Positions 63,331 through 64,000 of a stretch of 64,000 nt of DNA are shown here, piece after piece. Source of the DNA: CAVPCZ01 sp963779225 (GTDB lineage: Bacteria; Bacteroidota; Ignavibacteria; UBA10030; UBA6906). How positions within the stretch are numbered: position 1 is the stretch's first letter; every line of letters starts with the position of its first letter. The position numbers and the translations under genes were made by a program. The notes under the pieces are model-generated. The model had not been told where the DNA came from and made no database searches. It saw nothing but the letters and a program-made list of their open reading frames with translations. The stretch is taken from contig CAVZWW010000003.1 in assembly GCA_963779225.1 (NCBI GenBank), forward strand, positions 2,914,001 to 2,978,000. Direction: 5' to 3'.

Positions 63331-64000
63331 CGGCGGAGCCCTCCAGCGCCTGATCGAAGCCGCCCTTCTTGAAGACGTGGGAATGGGCGACGTCACGAGC
63401 GAAGCGATCTTCCCCGAGGATCAGCACGCCACCGCCGACCTTTCTCTGCAAGGAGGCGGGAATCATCGCCGGACTCGAGGTCGCCGCCATGGTCATGAGC
63501 TTCTGCGATCCCGATGTCGAATTTCGATCTTCTTCGGCCTGATGGATCCGTGGTCGGGAAGGGCGACGTTCCAGCGACTGCCGCCGGGAGTGTTCGCGGG
63601 TTGCTCAAAGCCGAACGCACGGCATTGAATCTTCTTCAGCGAATGAGCGGCATCGCCACGATCACCCGCGATTACGTCAGCGCGGTTCGAGGTACCGGTG
63701 CACGTATCACGGACACGCGGAAAACGGTTCCCGGCCTCCGGCTGCTCGACAAATGGGCGGTGCGGCTGGGGGGCGGCGTGAATCACCGTTTCGGCCTGGA
63801 TGATATGGTCCTGATAAAGGACAACCATGTGGCGGCTGCGGGCGGTCTCACCGCGGCGGTAAGCCGCTGCCGGAGCTATCTCGCTGATCGCCGGCTCCAG
63901 CTCAGATTGGAGGTGGAGACGAAATCGCTGGACGAGGTACGTGAAGCGCTCGGCTGCGAAGGGGTCGACCGGATCATGCTGGACAACTTCACGCCGGGCG
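63314..64000 (+). CDS. nadC: Quinolinate phosphoribosyltransferase, partial with two insertions
   Basis: The gene begins at ATG 63314 or 63317 and runs off the window. LIEAALLEDVGMGDVTSEAIFPED is the usual NadC opening; CKEAGIIAGLEV, LLKAERTALNLLQRMSGIAT, TRKTVPGLRLLDKWAVRLGGGVNHRFGLDDMVLIKDNH and DRIMLDNFTPG are all clear. The frame is broken by an extra T at about 63445 and another at 63540, each restoring NadC sequence when removed. The enzyme converts quinolinate and PRPP to nicotinate mononucleotide in NAD synthesis. It overlaps the end of the Trm112-like gene. Confidence 0.9.

Noticed and set aside
1..64000. tRNA, rRNA, CRISPR arrays, insertion sequences or prophage genes
   Set aside because: I looked for tRNA-like cloverleaf segments, regularly spaced direct repeats, transposase motifs and integrases and saw none. 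The only tandem repeats are those at 26063-26133 and 41771-41824.

Overview
The window looks like a high-GC chromosome segment of a Gram-negative member of the Fibrobacterota-Chlorobiota-Bacteroidota group, most likely near Ignavibacteria/Chlorobi. The case rests on a type IX secretion (T9SS) set: a giant SprA/Sov translocon gene, a PorX-type response regulator, two PorV/PorQ-like proteins, and exported proteins ending in YPNPF-type sorting domains. LptF/LptG permeases and many signal peptides confirm an outer membrane. Unlike classical Bacteroidetes, several intergenic regions carry E. coli-like promoters (TTGAC-type -35, 17 bases, TAnnnT -10). The assignment is an inference from gene content only.

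Layout. 1-3.9 kb: end of an unknown gene, an M28 peptidase, a secreted protein and an M24 aminopeptidase, closed by a strong terminator. 4-5.1 kb: a two-gene SPFH/ribbon-helix-helix operon whose promoter carries 11-bp-phased TGATAT repeats. 5.1-15.7 kb: mixed housekeeping genes (MscS channel, UPF0173 hydrolase, 5'-nucleotidase, P-loop kinase-like protein, OPA transporter, radical SAM protein, CorA with a striking leader, GT9, DUF2279). 15.7-17.2 kb: a stomatin/NfeD pair. 17.4-22.1 kb: a minus-strand four-gene operon of surface/T9SS proteins. 22.3-26 kb: a T9SS-exported subtilisin and a DUF4412 protein. 26.1-28.6 kb: two LptF/LptG permeases. 28.7-37.3 kb: sprA followed by porX. 37.3-41.3 kb: tsaE, tsaB, accD, panC and a nucleotidyltransferase. 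41.3-44.5 kb: a small repeat protein, a LytR_C protein, rsfS and argS.

44.6-61.7 kb is one long polysaccharide operon: dTDP-sugar enzymes, SLBB export protein, Wzz-like protein, O-antigen ligase, flippase, five glycosyltransferases, a DUF268 protein, a phosphoglycosyl transferase, an aminotransferase and a dolichol-phosphate-mannose-synthase-like enzyme. It reads as a Wzx/Wzy-type pathway: sugar loaded on undecaprenyl phosphate, extended, flipped, polymerised and exported. accA, a thioesterase, a Trm112-like protein and nadC (cut by the window end) follow.

Sequence quality matters here: sprA, porX, accD and nadC are broken by at least eleven single-base insertions, always +1, and the conserved protein continues in the new frame each time. 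I treat these genes as probably intact in the organism and the insertions as sequencing or assembly errors, and report the joined genes.
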